The translations under genes were made by a program, and so were the position numbers. A stretch of DNA of 64,000 nt, from the NCBI GenBank assembly GCA_046351395.1, contig JAXLYP010000007.1, positions 1 to 64,000 on the forward strand, in the 5' to 3' direction. Source of the stretch: CAYYKK01 sp046351395. Lineage in GTDB: Bacteria > Myxococcota_A > Polyangia > Polyangiales > Polyangiaceae. Position 1 is the first letter of the stretch. The number at the start of each line of letters is the position of its first letter. Shown one piece after another: positions 51,202-61,335 of the stretch. Below the pieces are notes generated by a model. That model had not been told where the DNA came from. It ran no database searches and was given only the letters and a program-made list of their open reading frames with translations.

Positions 51202-52473
51202 TCAGTCGTCCGAGGAGGGCTCCTCCGGCTTCGGGTTGGCGCCCACCTTCTTCTTCTTTTTCTTGGGTCTTCGCGGCTCTTCGGCAGGCGGCTCGTCGGT
51301 CGGCTTCTCTTCCGCCACCTTCTCCTCGACGGCCTTCTCCTCACCCTCGGCCGCGTCATCCGCCTTCGGGGCGTCGTCGTCCGCCTCGTCCCCCTCGACG
51401 TCGCGCTTCTCGCCCTCCGTCGCGTCGACGTCCTCGACGACGACCGGCTTCGCCTTCGTCTTCGTCTTCGCCTTCGGCGTGGGCTTTCGTGGCGCCTCGA
51501 CTTCCTCCTCGTCCTGCTCCTCGCCCTCACGCTCCAAGAGCTCGCGGCGCGCCGCCTCCTGCATCTCGGCGTAGGTCGCCAAGACGGGCGGGTAGCTCCG
51601 GCCCATGCGGATGATCGCGATGCCGAGGCCGACGAGCGCGAAGCACGCCCACTGCGCCGGCGTGAGCCCGCCGTAGCGCGGGTCGGCCTCGTGGACGATG
51701 CGCCCGGCGGCGTCTTTGATCTCCGGGATGCGGAGGAAATCGAGGAGGAAGCGGACGGGCGCGTACGCGACGCACATCCAACCCGCGAAGAAGCCGTACT
51801 GGCGCGGCTTCTTCCGCCAGAGCCACCAGAACGCGATCGCGAGCGGGATCGTGAGCACCATCTCGATCAGCCCGAGATCGAACCGACCCCACCCTTCCGG
51901 GCAGATTTGAGGGGCCAGCGCGTCCGGCGGGTACTTCACCGCGATCCAAAGATCCGAGCAACGGCCGGGGTGGTCGTGCACGCTCGCGCAGCCCGAGCGG
52001 CCGAACACCCACGCGAGCGGGAAGGCGCTGCAGACCGTGTCGACGAACGGGAGGATCTTCTCCTTCTTCGTCACCTTGAAGAGGATGGCGCCGATGATCG
52101 CGCCGAGGAACCCGCCGAAGCTCGAGAGGCCCGCCCAGATCTTGAAGATGTAGAGCGGGTCCGCCTTGACGAAGCCCGGTTGCCCCTCGACGCCGCGCCC
52201 GAAGATCCGCTCGGGCGTGTAGAACAGGGCGTCGAAAACGTGGCCGCCGATGAACCCGATGCCGACGACCCAGAAGATGAACGAGTTCATCTTGTCCTGG
52301 TCCTGGCCTCGCTGCTTGGAGTGCCGCACGGCCACGACCGAGCCGATGTAGACGCCCAGCGCGACGAGGATCCCGAACGTCTTGATCGATGCTCCGTTCC
52401 ATACGGAGTCGAGAAAGTGGAGCGGGAGCTCGGCGTACTTCGGCGGGAGGTATGGAATCGCGGGGGCCGACAC
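51202..52473 (-). CDS. lgt: Prolipoprotein diacylglyceryl transferase with long charged tail
   Basis: 423 residues, about 130 longer than usual. The first 290 residues are a polytopic Lgt with GFIGGHVFDALFY, LSSFGGFLGAIIG and the signature region FGRSGCASVHDHPGRC, in which the usual GNFINGE is altered. The remaining 120 residues are an acidic/Lys tail (VEAPRKPTPKAKTKTKAK, then EEPRRPKKKKKKVG). Lgt transfers diacylglycerol from phosphatidylglycerol to lipobox Cys, and would act on the many lipoproteins of this genome. The tail's purpose is unknown. Confidence 0.9.
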   Translation of the reverse strand: MSAPAIPYLPPKYAELPLHFLDSVWNGASIKTFGILVALGVYIGSVVAVRHSKQRGQDQDKMNSFIFWVVGIGFIGGHVFDALFYTPERIFGRGVEGQPGFVKADPLYIFKIWAGLSSFGGFLGAIIGAILFKVTKKEKILPFVDTVCSAFPLAWVFGRSGCASVHDHPGRCSDLWIAVKYPPDALAPQICPEGWGRFDLGLIEMVLTIPLAIAFWWLWRKKPRQYGFFAGWMCVAYAPVRFLLDFLRIPEIKDAAGRIVHEADPRYGGLTPAQWACFALVGLGIAIIRMGRSYPPVLATYAEMQEAARRELLEREGEEQDEEEVEAPRKPTPKAKTKTKAKPVVVEDVDATEGEKRDVEGDEADDDAPKADDAAEGEEKAVEEKVAEEKPTDEPPAEEPRRPKKKKKKVGANPKPEEPSSDD

Positions 52474-52525
52474 GGCGCGAGGGTTAGCGCAGCGTCCGTC
52501 GAAAGGCTATAAGGGGCGCCGCTCT

Positions 52526-53386
52526 ATGGGACTTCGAGCCGTGTCCTTGCCCGGCTGTGGGTGCCGCGGCGCGTTCCAGGTCGCGGTGATGAAGCGCCTC
52601 GCGGCGCTCGGGGAGACGTTCGACGTCGTCGCGGGCGCCTCCAGCGGATCGATCACGGGCGCGGTCTGGGTCGCCGGGCTCGCCGAGGAGGCGCCGGAGT
52701 TCTGGCGTGCGCTCGCGCGCACGCCCATCTTCTCGCGCCGCTACTTCAAGACCGAGCGGAGCCCGTTCGGGATGAGCCACATCCTGCGCGACGCGCTCCA
52801 GCGGTACGTGCCCGAGCAGCTGATCGGCGGCACCGACGCGGAGCTCATCGTCTCGACCACGCGCGCGCGTCGACTCGTGCGCGGCGCGCTCGGGCTCCTG
52901 CGCCCGCGCACGGCCTCTCATGGCAGCGATCTCGCGACGTCGAGCCGCATCCGCTCGATGGCCGTCGCGAAGGACGCGCTCGTCGTGCATTCGAACCGCG
53001 AGCGGAGCGACATGCACGACGTCATCGTCGCAAGCTGCACCATCCCGGGTGTGTACGCGCGCCTCCCCGTGCTCGACGGCGAGATCCACGTGGACGGAGG
53101 CGCCGCCGACAACACGCTCATCGAAGCGCTCCTCGCGCGCGGCGTGACGGATCTCACGGTCGTGAGCCCCTACCGGGACGGGGCCGTGTCCCCCACGCTC
53201 TTCGAGCGGGAGCGCCCCCCGACGGTCCCGCCCGGCGTGCGCCTGCGGCTCATTTGGCCCGAGCGCACGCTCCGGATCGGGCGGTTCGACTTCGACCACG
53301 AGCGGCTCGAGGAGGCGCTCACGATGCCCCACGTGGAGCGCGTGTTCGACGCGCGCGGCTCGCATGGACGCGCGGAGGTCCCTTGA
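52526..53386 (+). CDS. Patatin-like phospholipase
   Basis: 286 residues from ATG 52526. The oxyanion-hole motif appears as PGCGCRGAFQV, with Cys in place of the usual second Gly. The nucleophile elbow is GASSGS and the second catalytic residue DGG (VDGGAADN). Patatin-family enzymes hydrolyse acyl esters in membranes. There is no signal peptide. The stop (TGA 53384-53386) overlaps the TTG start of the following molybdenum-cofactor gene, which is unexpected for unrelated functions. Confidence 0.85.
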   Translation: MGLRAVSLPGCGCRGAFQVAVMKRLAALGETFDVVAGASSGSITGAVWVAGLAEEAPEFWRALARTPIFSRRYFKTERSPFGMSHILRDALQRYVPEQLIGGTDAELIVSTTRARRLVRGALGLLRPRTASHGSDLATSSRIRSMAVAKDALVVHSNRERSDMHDVIVASCTIPGVYARLPVLDGEIHVDGGAADNTLIEALLARGVTDLTVVSPYRDGAVSPTLFERERPPTVPPGVRLRLIWPERTLRIGRFDFDHERLEEALTMPHVERVFDARGSHGRAEVP

Positions 53387-53886
53387 TCCGCGTCGCGACG
53401 ATCACAGCGAGCGACACGCGCACGCCCGAGACGGACGAGGGCGGCAGGGTCCTCGGCGAGCTTGCGCGCGACGCGGGCTTCGAGGTCGCGTCGCACGTGA
53501 TCGTGCGCGAGGATCTCGAGATCCTCCGGGAAGCGGTGAGGGACGCCGCAGAGGGAGACGTCGACGCGGTGCTCGTCACGGGGGGGACCGGGCTCGGCCC
53601 GCGCGACGTGACGATCGAGGCCGTTCGGCCGCTGTTCGCGAAGGAGATGGAGGGCTTCGGCGAGGCGTTCCGACGGCTCTCCTGGGACGAGGTCGGCGCG
53701 CGGTCTCTGCTCTCGCGCGCCACCGCGGGCGTCACCCACACCGCGCGTGGCGACCGGAAGATCGTCGTCGCGCTGCCCGGCAGCGTGAACGGTGTGCGGC
53801 TCGGGATGCAGCGGCTCGTCGCGCCCATGCTCGACCACGCGGTCGCCGTCGCGCGCGGCACCGCGAAGCACGGGCCGAAGGCATGA
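53383..53886 (+). CDS. MoaB/MogA-type molybdopterin adenylyltransferase
   Basis: 167 residues from TTG 53383, with GGAGG upstream. Motifs TITASDTRTPETDEGG (N-terminus) and LVTGGTGLGPRDVTIEA (nucleotide site) are those of MoaB/MogA. The enzyme activates molybdopterin with ATP before metal insertion by MoeA, whose gene begins four bases before this gene ends. It cannot be decided here whether it is MoaB or MogA. Confidence 0.85.
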   Translation: MIRVATITASDTRTPETDEGGRVLGELARDAGFEVASHVIVREDLEILREAVRDAAEGDVDAVLVTGGTGLGPRDVTIEAVRPLFAKEMEGFGEAFRRLSWDEVGARSLLSRATAGVTHTARGDRKIVVALPGSVNGVRLGMQRLVAPMLDHAVAVARGTAKHGPKA

Positions 53887-55079
53887 TCTCCTTCGACGAC
53901 GCGCGCGCCCTGCTGCTCGCTCGAGCGCGCCCGCTCTCCGCGGAGCGCGTGCCGCTCGAGGCCGCCGCGGGCCGCGTGCTCGCGGAGGATCTCGTCGCGC
54001 GAGCTCCCCTGCCGCGCTTCGACCACAGCGCGATGGACGGCTACGCGCTCGCGACGTCCGCGCTCGGGGCCGCGCCGTTCGAGCTCCGTGTGATCGGGAG
54101 AGCGCGGCCGGCTCGGGGTCGAGCGCGCTCGCGCCGGCGCGGCCGCGAGGATCTTCACCGGGGCGCCCATGCCGAGCGGCGCCGACGCGGTCATCATGCA
54201 GGAGAACGTCGCGCGCGAGGGGATCGCATCCGGTTCGAGAAAGCGCCTCGCCCCGGAGAGAACGTGCGCACCCGTGGCTTCGACATGGCCGAGGGCGCGC
54301 GCGCGATCGAGCGCGGCACACGGCTCCGCCCGGGGCACGTCGCGCTCGCGGCGGCGCTCGATCGACCCTCGCTCCTCGTTTCGCGCGCGCCCGTCGTCAC
54401 CATCCTCGGCACGGGGGACGAGCTCCGCGCGCCGGGTGATCCGGACCGCGCGGGCAGCATCCCCGAGTCGAACGGCTATTTCGTTTCCGCCGCGGCGCGC
54501 GGGGTCGGCGCGATCGCGCGGATCGGACGCACGCTCCCGGACGAGCTCGAGACCGCGGCGTCCGCGCTCGACGAGGCGCTCGCGAGCGCGGACGTGCTCG
54601 TCACGATCGGCGGCGTGTCCGTCGGTGATCGCGACGTCGTGAAGGACGCGCTCGCGAAGATCGGAGTGACGCTCGAGTTCCACAAGGTCGCGATGAAGCC
54701 CGGAAAGCCGATGACGTTCGGCACGCGCGGCTCCGCGATCGTGCTCGGGCTCCCCGGAAACCCCGCGTCCGCGTCGCTCACGTTCGCGCTCTTCGGCGTG
54801 CCGCTCCTCCGCGCGTTGCAAGGCGAGGCACCCCGCCCGATGGACGGTGAGACCGTCGAAGTCGTCGGGCGAATCCCGCACAAGCCCGGTCGCCGCGAGT
54901 TCGCTCGCGTGCGCCTCCGATCCAGCCAGGGGGAGCTCGTCGCCGAGGTGTGCCCGAACCAGTCCTCCGGCTCCGTCCCGTCCTTCGCGGAGGCGGAGGC
55001 GCTCGTCGTCGTCCACGAAGGGCTCGGGGACGTCGAGAGCGGCGCGCGCCTGCCCCTCATTCGGCTCGACGGGATCTGA
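53883..55079 (+). CDS. moeA: Molybdopterin molybdenumtransferase MoeA (compensated frameshifts)
   Basis: About 400 residues. Conserved blocks are PLPRFDHSAMDGYALA, RIFTGAPMPSGADAVIMQEN, FDMAEGARAIERG, VTILGTGDEL, SESNGY-like PESNGYFVSA and LPGNPASA. The central block is in other frames; three single G deletions (near 54099, 54137 and 54222) would restore one frame, and since three deletions cancel, the two ends stay in frame. This reads as sequence error. MoeA inserts molybdate into adenylylated molybdopterin. The gene overlaps the previous one and converges with moaE. Confidence 0.85.
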   Translation: MISFDDARALLLARARPLSAERVPLEAAAGRVLAEDLVARAPLPRFDHSAMDGYALATSALGAAPFELRVIGRARPARGRARSRRRGREDLHRGAHAERRRRGHHAGERRARGDRIRFEKAPRPGENVRTRGFDMAEGARAIERGTRLRPGHVALAAALDRPSLLVSRAPVVTILGTGDELRAPGDPDRAGSIPESNGYFVSAAARGVGAIARIGRTLPDELETAASALDEALASADVLVTIGGVSVGDRDVVKDALAKIGVTLEFHKVAMKPGKPMTFGTRGSAIVLGLPGNPASASLTFALFGVPLLRALQGEAPRPMDGETVEVVGRIPHKPGRREFARVRLRSSQGELVAEVCPNQSSGSVPSFAEAEALVVVHEGLGDVESGARLPLIRLDGI

Positions 55080-55101
55080 AGCACGCTCGCGCACCGCGCC
55101 T

Positions 55102-55128
55102 CCGCCCCACCTGCTTTCCGTGGGGCGG
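55102..55128. terminator. Bidirectional hairpin between moeA and moaE
   Basis: CCGCCCCAC, loop CTGCTTTCC, GTGGGGCGG: a perfect 9-bp stem in the 59-base gap between convergent genes. There is no T-run but strong GC pairing. It probably ends both transcripts. Confidence 0.65.
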
Positions 55129-55138
55129 GGGCGGCGAG

Positions 55139-55579
55139 TCAGGCGTGGTGGTGATCGTGACCGCAGCGTGCGTCGACCCAACCCACCCAGTACGGGCCGT
55201 CCGGGCCGTGCTCCCGCTTCCAGATCGGGAGGCGCGCCTTGATGCGATCGATGAGCTTGCGGCACGCGTCGAACGCCTCCCCTCGGTGGGGCGCGCTCGC
55301 CGCGCACACGACCGCTGCGTCGCCGACGGCGAGCGGGCCCACGCGGTGGAGCGCGAAGACCCGCAGGGACGGATCGTCCGCGGTGAGCTCGGCCTCGATG
55401 CGCGCGAGCTCGGCCTCCGCCATCGTGCCGTACGCCTCGTACTCGAGCAGCGTGACGGCGCGCCCCTCGTTGTGGTCCCGCACCACGCCAACGAACGTCG
55501 CGATCGCGCCCGCGCTCGGGTGCTCGACCGCGGCGGTCGCCTCGGCGACGTCGATGCGCTCGCTCCGGATCCGCGCCAT
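55139..55579 (-). CDS. moaE: Molybdopterin synthase catalytic subunit MoaE
   Basis: 146 residues. The active-site lysines correspond to K114 and K121 in LIDRIKARLPIWKRE, and the conserved HR-x-AF appears as PHRGEAFDACRK. Length is typical. A His-rich C-terminus (CGHDHHHA) is unusual and could bind metal. MoaE with MoaD converts cyclic pyranopterin monophosphate to molybdopterin. ATG 55579 overlaps the moaC stop by one base. Confidence 0.95.
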   Translation of the reverse strand: MARIRSERIDVAEATAAVEHPSAGAIATFVGVVRDHNEGRAVTLLEYEAYGTMAEAELARIEAELTADDPSLRVFALHRVGPLAVGDAAVVCAASAPHRGEAFDACRKLIDRIKARLPIWKREHGPDGPYWVGWVDARCGHDHHHA

Positions 55580-57018
55580 CAGTCTTCTTGGATCAGCGGG
55601 CCGCTCCGTCCACCCGATTTCTCGAGCAGCCGGGTCTCCCCGAGGACGATCTCGCGGTCGATGCCCTTCAGCATGTCGTAGATCGTGAGCCCCGCGATCG
55701 TGACGGCGGTGAGCGCCTCCATCTCCACGCCCGTGCGGTCCCGCGCCTCGGCGACGGCGGTGAGGTTCACGATGCCCGCGTTCGCGTCCACGTCGATGTG
55801 GATCTCCACGTGCGTCAGCGCGATCGCGTGGCACAGGGGGATGAGCTCGCTCGTGCGCTTCGCGGCCATGATCCCCGCGATCCGAGCGGTCGCGAGGACC
55901 TCGCCCTTCGGCGCGTCGTTCCGGACGAGGCGCTGCGCCGTCTCACGTTGCATGCGGACCGAGCCGCGCGCCTTCGCGCGGCGGAGCGTGGGATCCTTCG
56001 AGCCCACGTCGACCATGTGGACGTGGCCCTGGTGGTCGAGGTGGTTCGACAAAGAGGACGCCGGGGCTCGAGGGATCGGTCCGGGCGCCGTCGAGCGGGG
56101 GCGCGCGGCGGGGTGCTCGCTGCCCGGTCGCGTGGTCGGCGGGGCGGGGCTCTCCGCTGCGTCCGCCGGGGTCGGCACGTCGTCCGCGGGCGGCGCGGCG
56201 ACGGGCGAAATCTGAGTCGCCTTGGTGTCCGGGACGGGGGACCGGGCGCTCTTTTGCGGCGGAGGCGGAGACGAAGGCAGCTTCGTCGTGAGCGCGGGCG
56301 GGAGATCGGTGGAGTTCGGTAGGCCGTTCGTGATCTCGATGTCGGGGGAGGAGAACCCCGCCCGCCACCCCTTCATCGGAGGGATCTCCGTCTTCTCCGT
56401 CTTGTCTCCGGGCAGCGGCCGCGACGTCTCGAGCCTCGGCGCGCGGGGGGGGTCGCTCCCCGGATCGCTGCGCGAGAGATCGCTCATCGCGCTCTTCAAC
56501 GTCCGCTTGAGCTCCGCGGCGAGCGTCGAGCGCTCCCGCTCGCGCTCCTTGTCCGCCCGCTCCCGCCCCATCACGCTCGCGACCGCCGTCTCGAGCCGGT
56601 GGACGTCGTCGTGCGCGATCGATCGGCGGAGGACGTGGATGAGCGCGTACCGATCGAGCGCGCGAAGCCTCGACCACGCCGCGGGCTCGATGGGCTTCGC
56701 GCCGTCCGTGGACGTGCCGGTGAGCGCAGCGTTCAGCTGCTCGGGGGGCTGCAGCGGATCCGGATCGGGGACGGGCCGGATCCGGGTCGCCGGGATGCTC
56801 GAGCGCCGCACGATGCTCTCGACCGCGGATTGGTCGATCGCATCCTTGGCTCCTTCGACGACCAGCGACTCGCGATCCTTGAGGGCGAGCGACTGCCACC
56901 CCTCGAGCGAGAGCCGGAAGCCCCCGACGTCGAGCGCGCGCCGCGCGGCGAGCGGGAGGAGCTTGAGGCCCTCGATCTCCTCGAACTCGAAAACGGAGCC
57001 GCTAGAGGGGTCTGTCAT
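55579..57018 (-). CDS. moaC: Nitrate-reductase-associated domain fused to MoaC
   Basis: 479 residues from ATG 57018, all in one frame. Residues about 8-150 match the 'nitrate reductase associated' family (FEFEEIEGLKLLPLAARRAL, LSLEGWQSLALKDRESLVVE, RYALIHVLRRS), whose function is unknown. A Pro/Ser/Thr-rich linker spans about 165-320. Residues 323-479 are a complete MoaC with K371 (PKGEVLATARIAG), D448 and K451 (IYDMLKG), corresponding to E. coli K51, D128 and K131, and PLCHAIALT where PLCHPLML is usual. MoaC makes cyclic pyranopterin monophosphate. The fusion suggests that the first domain serves molybdenum-enzyme maturation. Confidence 0.85.
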   Translation of the reverse strand: MTDPSSGSVFEFEEIEGLKLLPLAARRALDVGGFRLSLEGWQSLALKDRESLVVEGAKDAIDQSAVESIVRRSSIPATRIRPVPDPDPLQPPEQLNAALTGTSTDGAKPIEPAAWSRLRALDRYALIHVLRRSIAHDDVHRLETAVASVMGRERADKERERERSTLAAELKRTLKSAMSDLSRSDPGSDPPRAPRLETSRPLPGDKTEKTEIPPMKGWRAGFSSPDIEITNGLPNSTDLPPALTTKLPSSPPPPQKSARSPVPDTKATQISPVAAPPADDVPTPADAAESPAPPTTRPGSEHPAARPRSTAPGPIPRAPASSLSNHLDHQGHVHMVDVGSKDPTLRRAKARGSVRMQRETAQRLVRNDAPKGEVLATARIAGIMAAKRTSELIPLCHAIALTHVEIHIDVDANAGIVNLTAVAEARDRTGVEMEALTAVTIAGLTIYDMLKGIDREIVLGETRLLEKSGGRSGPLIQED

Positions 57019-57091
57019 CGTGGCCTCACCACCGATCGCGCATCGTCGCACACCGCCTCGAGAGAGGGCGAGATTGCGGGGCCGTTCCCCC

Positions 57092-57352
57092 TCATCCGCC
57101 GGCGACGGGTGGGATGAGGGCGACCTCGTCTCCCGCAGCGACAGGCTCGTCCAGCGCGGCGTAGGCGCCGTTCACCGCGACGCGAAGGCTCGCTCGGTAG
57201 GGGTCGAGCGCGGGCCAGCGGAGGATGATCGCGTCGAGCACGCCGCGCGCAGTCGGGGAGGGGAGGGTCGTCGGGTCGAGCTCGACCTCGGGGGCGCCGA
57301 TGAGGTCGCGCGCGCCCGCGAACGCGAGCACGCGGACGGTGGGGGCGGACAT
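57092..57352 (-). CDS. moaD: Molybdopterin synthase sulfur carrier MoaD
   Basis: 86 residues of ubiquitin-like fold ending in the activated VAGG tail; ALIPPVAGG is the classic closing block. Starts MSAPTVRVLAFAGARDLIG. It is 73 bases upstream of the NRA-moaC gene and on the same strand, giving an order moaD - NRA/moaC - moaE. moaA is not in the window. Confidence 0.92.
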   Translation of the reverse strand: MSAPTVRVLAFAGARDLIGAPEVELDPTTLPSPTARGVLDAIILRWPALDPYRASLRVAVNGAYAALDEPVAAGDEVALIPPVAGG

Positions 57353-57577
57353 CGCTCGAAAGCTAGTGCACCGACCGCTCCGAATCACGGTGTATCGTCG
57401 CACCCGCCCGCGCTCGAGCTCCCCGCTCGGACCGAGACGACTGTTCTCGCCGGCGCGCACGCGCGGCCGCCTCGGCGTGAAAGGGTCGAGCGCGCCGAAT
57501 GCGCTCGATGGACCCGCGGTCCGCTTCGGAATTCTCGCCCCGAGCGCGATCGGGGACACTACTATGCGTCTCGTCGA

Positions 57578-60500
57578 ATGGGCGACGAGAGCGCATACCA
57601 GCCTGGAGCGGTCCTCGCGGGCCGCTATCAAGTGCGGCGCGAGCTCGGCCGAGGAGGCATGGGCGTCGTGTACCTGTGTCGCGACCTCGTGCTCGACGAG
57701 CGCGTCGCGGTGAAGCTCCTCGGCCGGCCCGGCGAGACCGCGCGCCCCGAGGACGCGTGGTGGTTCCAGGAGGAAGCGCGCGCGCTCGCGGGCCTCTCGC
57801 ACCCGTCGATCGTCCGCGCGCGCGATTTCGGGACGCTCGCGGACGGCACGCCGTTCCTCGCGATGGACGCGGTCCCCGGGCGCTCCCTGCACGAGTGGAT
57901 CTACCTCGCGCAGCACGACGGGCTGCTCCCGTTCTCCGTCGTGTGGACGTGCGTCGATCAAGTGCTCGCGGGGCTCGGCCACGCGCACGCGCGCGGCGTC
58001 ATCCATGGGGACCTCAAGCCGTCGAACATCCTGCTCGAGATCGGGCCGGACGGGGACGAGGCGAAGTCCCACATCCTCGATCTCGGTCTCGCGTGGCTCA
58101 TGCAAGATCGCGTGGACCATCGGCTCGACGGATCCACCGAAGCGGAGCCCACGATCCGCTATGGCGCAGGCACGCCCGGCTGGATGGCGCCGGAGCAGAT
58201 CCGCTACGCGACGCCGCACATCGGTCCGGCGACGGATCTCTACGCGCTCGGGTGCATCCTGTTCGCGCTCGTCGCGAACCGCGAGCCGTACACGGGGACG
58301 AACGAGGAGCTGCTCCAGCAGCACCGGAACGGGCCCATTCCCGAGCCGAGCTTGCCGCCGGACGCGCCCCGCGGAGTCGCCCAGTTCGTGATGACGCTCA
58401 TGGCGAAGCGCCCGTGGCAGCGGTACCTCTTCGCCGCGGACGCCAGGCGCGCGTGGCGCGCGTTCCAGCCTTCGAACCGGAGCGCGACGGTGACGCCCCT
58501 GCCCACCATCGGGGGATCCGTCCGGAGCGCGTCGGTGACGCCCAACCCGTCGCGCGACGCGATCACCCTCCCCGAGACGCACCTCGACGGCTCGCCCGGG
58601 CGTGTGTCGACTGCCGCCGCCGGCCTCCTCGCGCTGCGGCCGAGCCCCTTCGTCGCGCGCCACGCCGAGCGATCCCGCCTCCTCGCCGCCGCGCACGAGG
58701 TCGCGGAGGCGATCGTGGTGGAGCGTCAGGGGCAGACGCGCGGCGGGACGCAGATCCGCCCGGGCCGGAGCCCGGCGCGTCGCCTCTTCGTGCTCTCGGG
58801 CGAGGCGGGCGTGGGCAAGAGCCGGCTCGCCGAGTGGCTCTGCGAGGAGGTGCACGAGCGCGGCGTGCTCATCCCGTTGCGCGCGCGGTACCGGAAGATC
58901 GCGGCGCCGCTCGACGGCGTGGTCGGCGCGGTGACGCAGCACTACCGGCTCGAGCGCGCGGAGCGCGACGTCGTCGAGAAGGTCCTCATGAACGTGTGGG
59001 GAGTCAGCGCGAACGACGACGACGGCACGAACTGGGTCGCGGCCACGAGCGAGTGGCTCCGCCCCGAAGGCGCGCAAGCCAAGATCGGCCCGTCGGGCAA
59101 GCGGTTCGCGCTCGATCACCCCGAGCTCCGGTGGCTCGTGATGCGTCGCGCGCTCGAGCGGATCGGCAAAGATCGCGGGCTCCTTCTCTGGATGGACGAC
59201 ATCCACCTCGCGCCGCCCGCCACGTACGACAACATCACGCGCCTGCTCGCGGAGGCCGAGCTCGGCGTGCTCGTCGTGGCCACGGTCCGGAACGAGGCGT
59301 TCGAGGCCGAGCCCGGGGGGCTCGAGCGGCTCGAGCGGTTCATCGAGGCGAACGACGGCGTGCGCTTCGACCTCTCCCCGCTGGACGTCACGCAGACGCA
59401 CACGCTCCTCCGCGAAGCGCTCCCGCTCGACGACGCCGCGGTCGTGGAGGCGGCAGCGCGGAGCAAGGGCAACCCGCTCTTCGCCCTTCAGCTCGTGCAC
59501 GCATGGGCGATGGGCGGGCACCTCGAGCTCCACGAGGGCCGGTACGTCGTGCCTCGCGCATCCCTCGCGGCCCGCGCGGGGACGACCGCGGATCTCTGGG
59601 AGGAGAGGATCAGCTCCCTGCCCGAGGAGTTCCGGCCCGCGGCGCTCGCGGCGGCGGCGCTCGGCGGCGACATTCGGCGGGACGTGCTGCGCGCGCAGTA
59701 CGAGAAGCTCGGGATCGACCCCACGCGCGCGGTCTCCGCGCTCAAGCGCGCACAGATTCTCCTCGGCTCGGGCGGGGATCGCCTGCGGTGGCCGCACGCG
59801 CTCCTCCAGGAGTACCTGCTCACGCGCCTCTTCGCGCAGCGCGACGCCGCCGTGATGTTCCGCGCCGCGGCGGACGCGCTGGCTCGCCACCCTTCGGCGC
59901 GCACGAGGCGCATCATGCGTCACCGCGTCGTGAACCTCCTCCGCGCGAACGACATCGGCGCGGCGTCCGAGCTCCTCCACGGCTTCATCGCGGAGAACTG
60001 GGGACGATCGCGCGACACCGCGGCGATCCTTCGGGATCTCGCGCTCCTCGACGGTCGCCTCGAGGGCCGCGCGGCGGCGGTGCAGCACCTCTGGCGCGGC
60101 GAGGCGCTGCGGCACGCCGGCCGCCTCGACGACGCGCGGCGCGACGCCGAGCTCGCGCGGCAGATGTTCCAGGATCTCGGGGACCGCCGCAGCGAGGCGA
60201 CCTGCTTGCGCTTGCTCGGGCACATCGCCTCCGACCAGGGATCGCCCGCGCTCGGGCGGCGCCTCACCGCGCGCGGCCTCGCGATGTTCGAGGAGCTGCG
60301 GGACGATCACGGCGCCGCGCAGTGCGAGGTCACGCTCGGCGAGATCGACTACCTGCTCGGCGATCACGCGCGCGCGCGGAACATCCTCGTGAGCGCGACG
60401 CAGCGCTTCGCGCGCGTGTCCGATCGCCTCGGGCACGCGCAGGCGCTCGTCGTCCTCTACTTGATCGATCAGGCGGCGGGCTCCGCGGCGGACGTGCGCG

Positions 60501-61335
60501 ACATGCTGCTCACGGCGCGGAGCGAGTTCGAATCGATTGGGTACCGCCTCGGGATGAGCCAGTGCGACGTCGGGCTTGCGCACACCGATCACCGGGAGGG
60601 GGCGTTCGACCGCGCCCGTGAGACCGCGCACGCCGCGCGGCAGAGCTTCCGCGACCTCGCGACGCCGCGCGGCGAGGCGGCGTGCGAGCGTCTGCTGGCC
60701 ATGGTCGAGTTCGACGCGGCGTTCGCGGCCGATCGCGGCCTCACCGCGCGCGCGCCCGAGCCGGACCGCGCGGGCAACCCCAAGGGATCGTGGGCCGCGG
60801 CGCCGGGCGGCGACGACGCGGACACGCGCCCCACGCTCGCGATGCAACCGCGCGACGCGCGCCCCGCGAACGCGCCGCAGCGGGGCGGCTCGCTCGAGCA
60901 AGCCGAGCAGCACGCGCGCAGCGCGGAGCAGCTCTTCGACCGGCTCGCAGACCCTTGGGGACAGGTCGAGACGAAGCTCATCCTCGCGCAGCTCGCGCTG
61001 GCGCGCGGTGACGATGACACCGCGCGCACCGAGATCATCGCCTGCGAGGCGGTCGCGCTCGTGGAGGCGGAGCCCAAACAGCACCGGCACCTGACGCGCG
61101 CGTGGCTCGCCTACCACGAGGGCCGCTTCCAAGACGCCGCGCGCGAGCTCGACGCCGCGCGCGCGGCGTTCAAGGACCCGCTCCGCACGGGCGATCACAC
61201 GACCCAGCTCCTCGAGCGCTTCCGCGCGATGGGGTGGCCGAAGCCCGCGGGCACGAGGGTCGAGGGGTGGCTCGCTGCGCTCGGTCGAGGTCAGCCCCAG
61301 CCCGCGCAGGGCGCGGAGCACTCGAGGCGCACCTG

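Noticed and set aside
54099..54222. Programmed frameshifting or true decay of moeA
   Set aside because: Three separate single-base losses in G runs cancel exactly and all conserved MoeA blocks survive, which fits sequencing error better than decay or recoding.
56222..57577. Upstream extension of the kinase ORF to 56222
   Set aside because: It runs antisense through the NRA-MoaC gene and moaD. The kinase start at 57578 (MGDESAYQPG) fits the domain boundary.
57353..61321. Minus-strand ORF of more than 1,300 codons upstream of moaD
   Set aside because: It is antisense to the kinase-ATPase gene and not protein-like; only the last 86 codons (57092-57352) are real MoaD.
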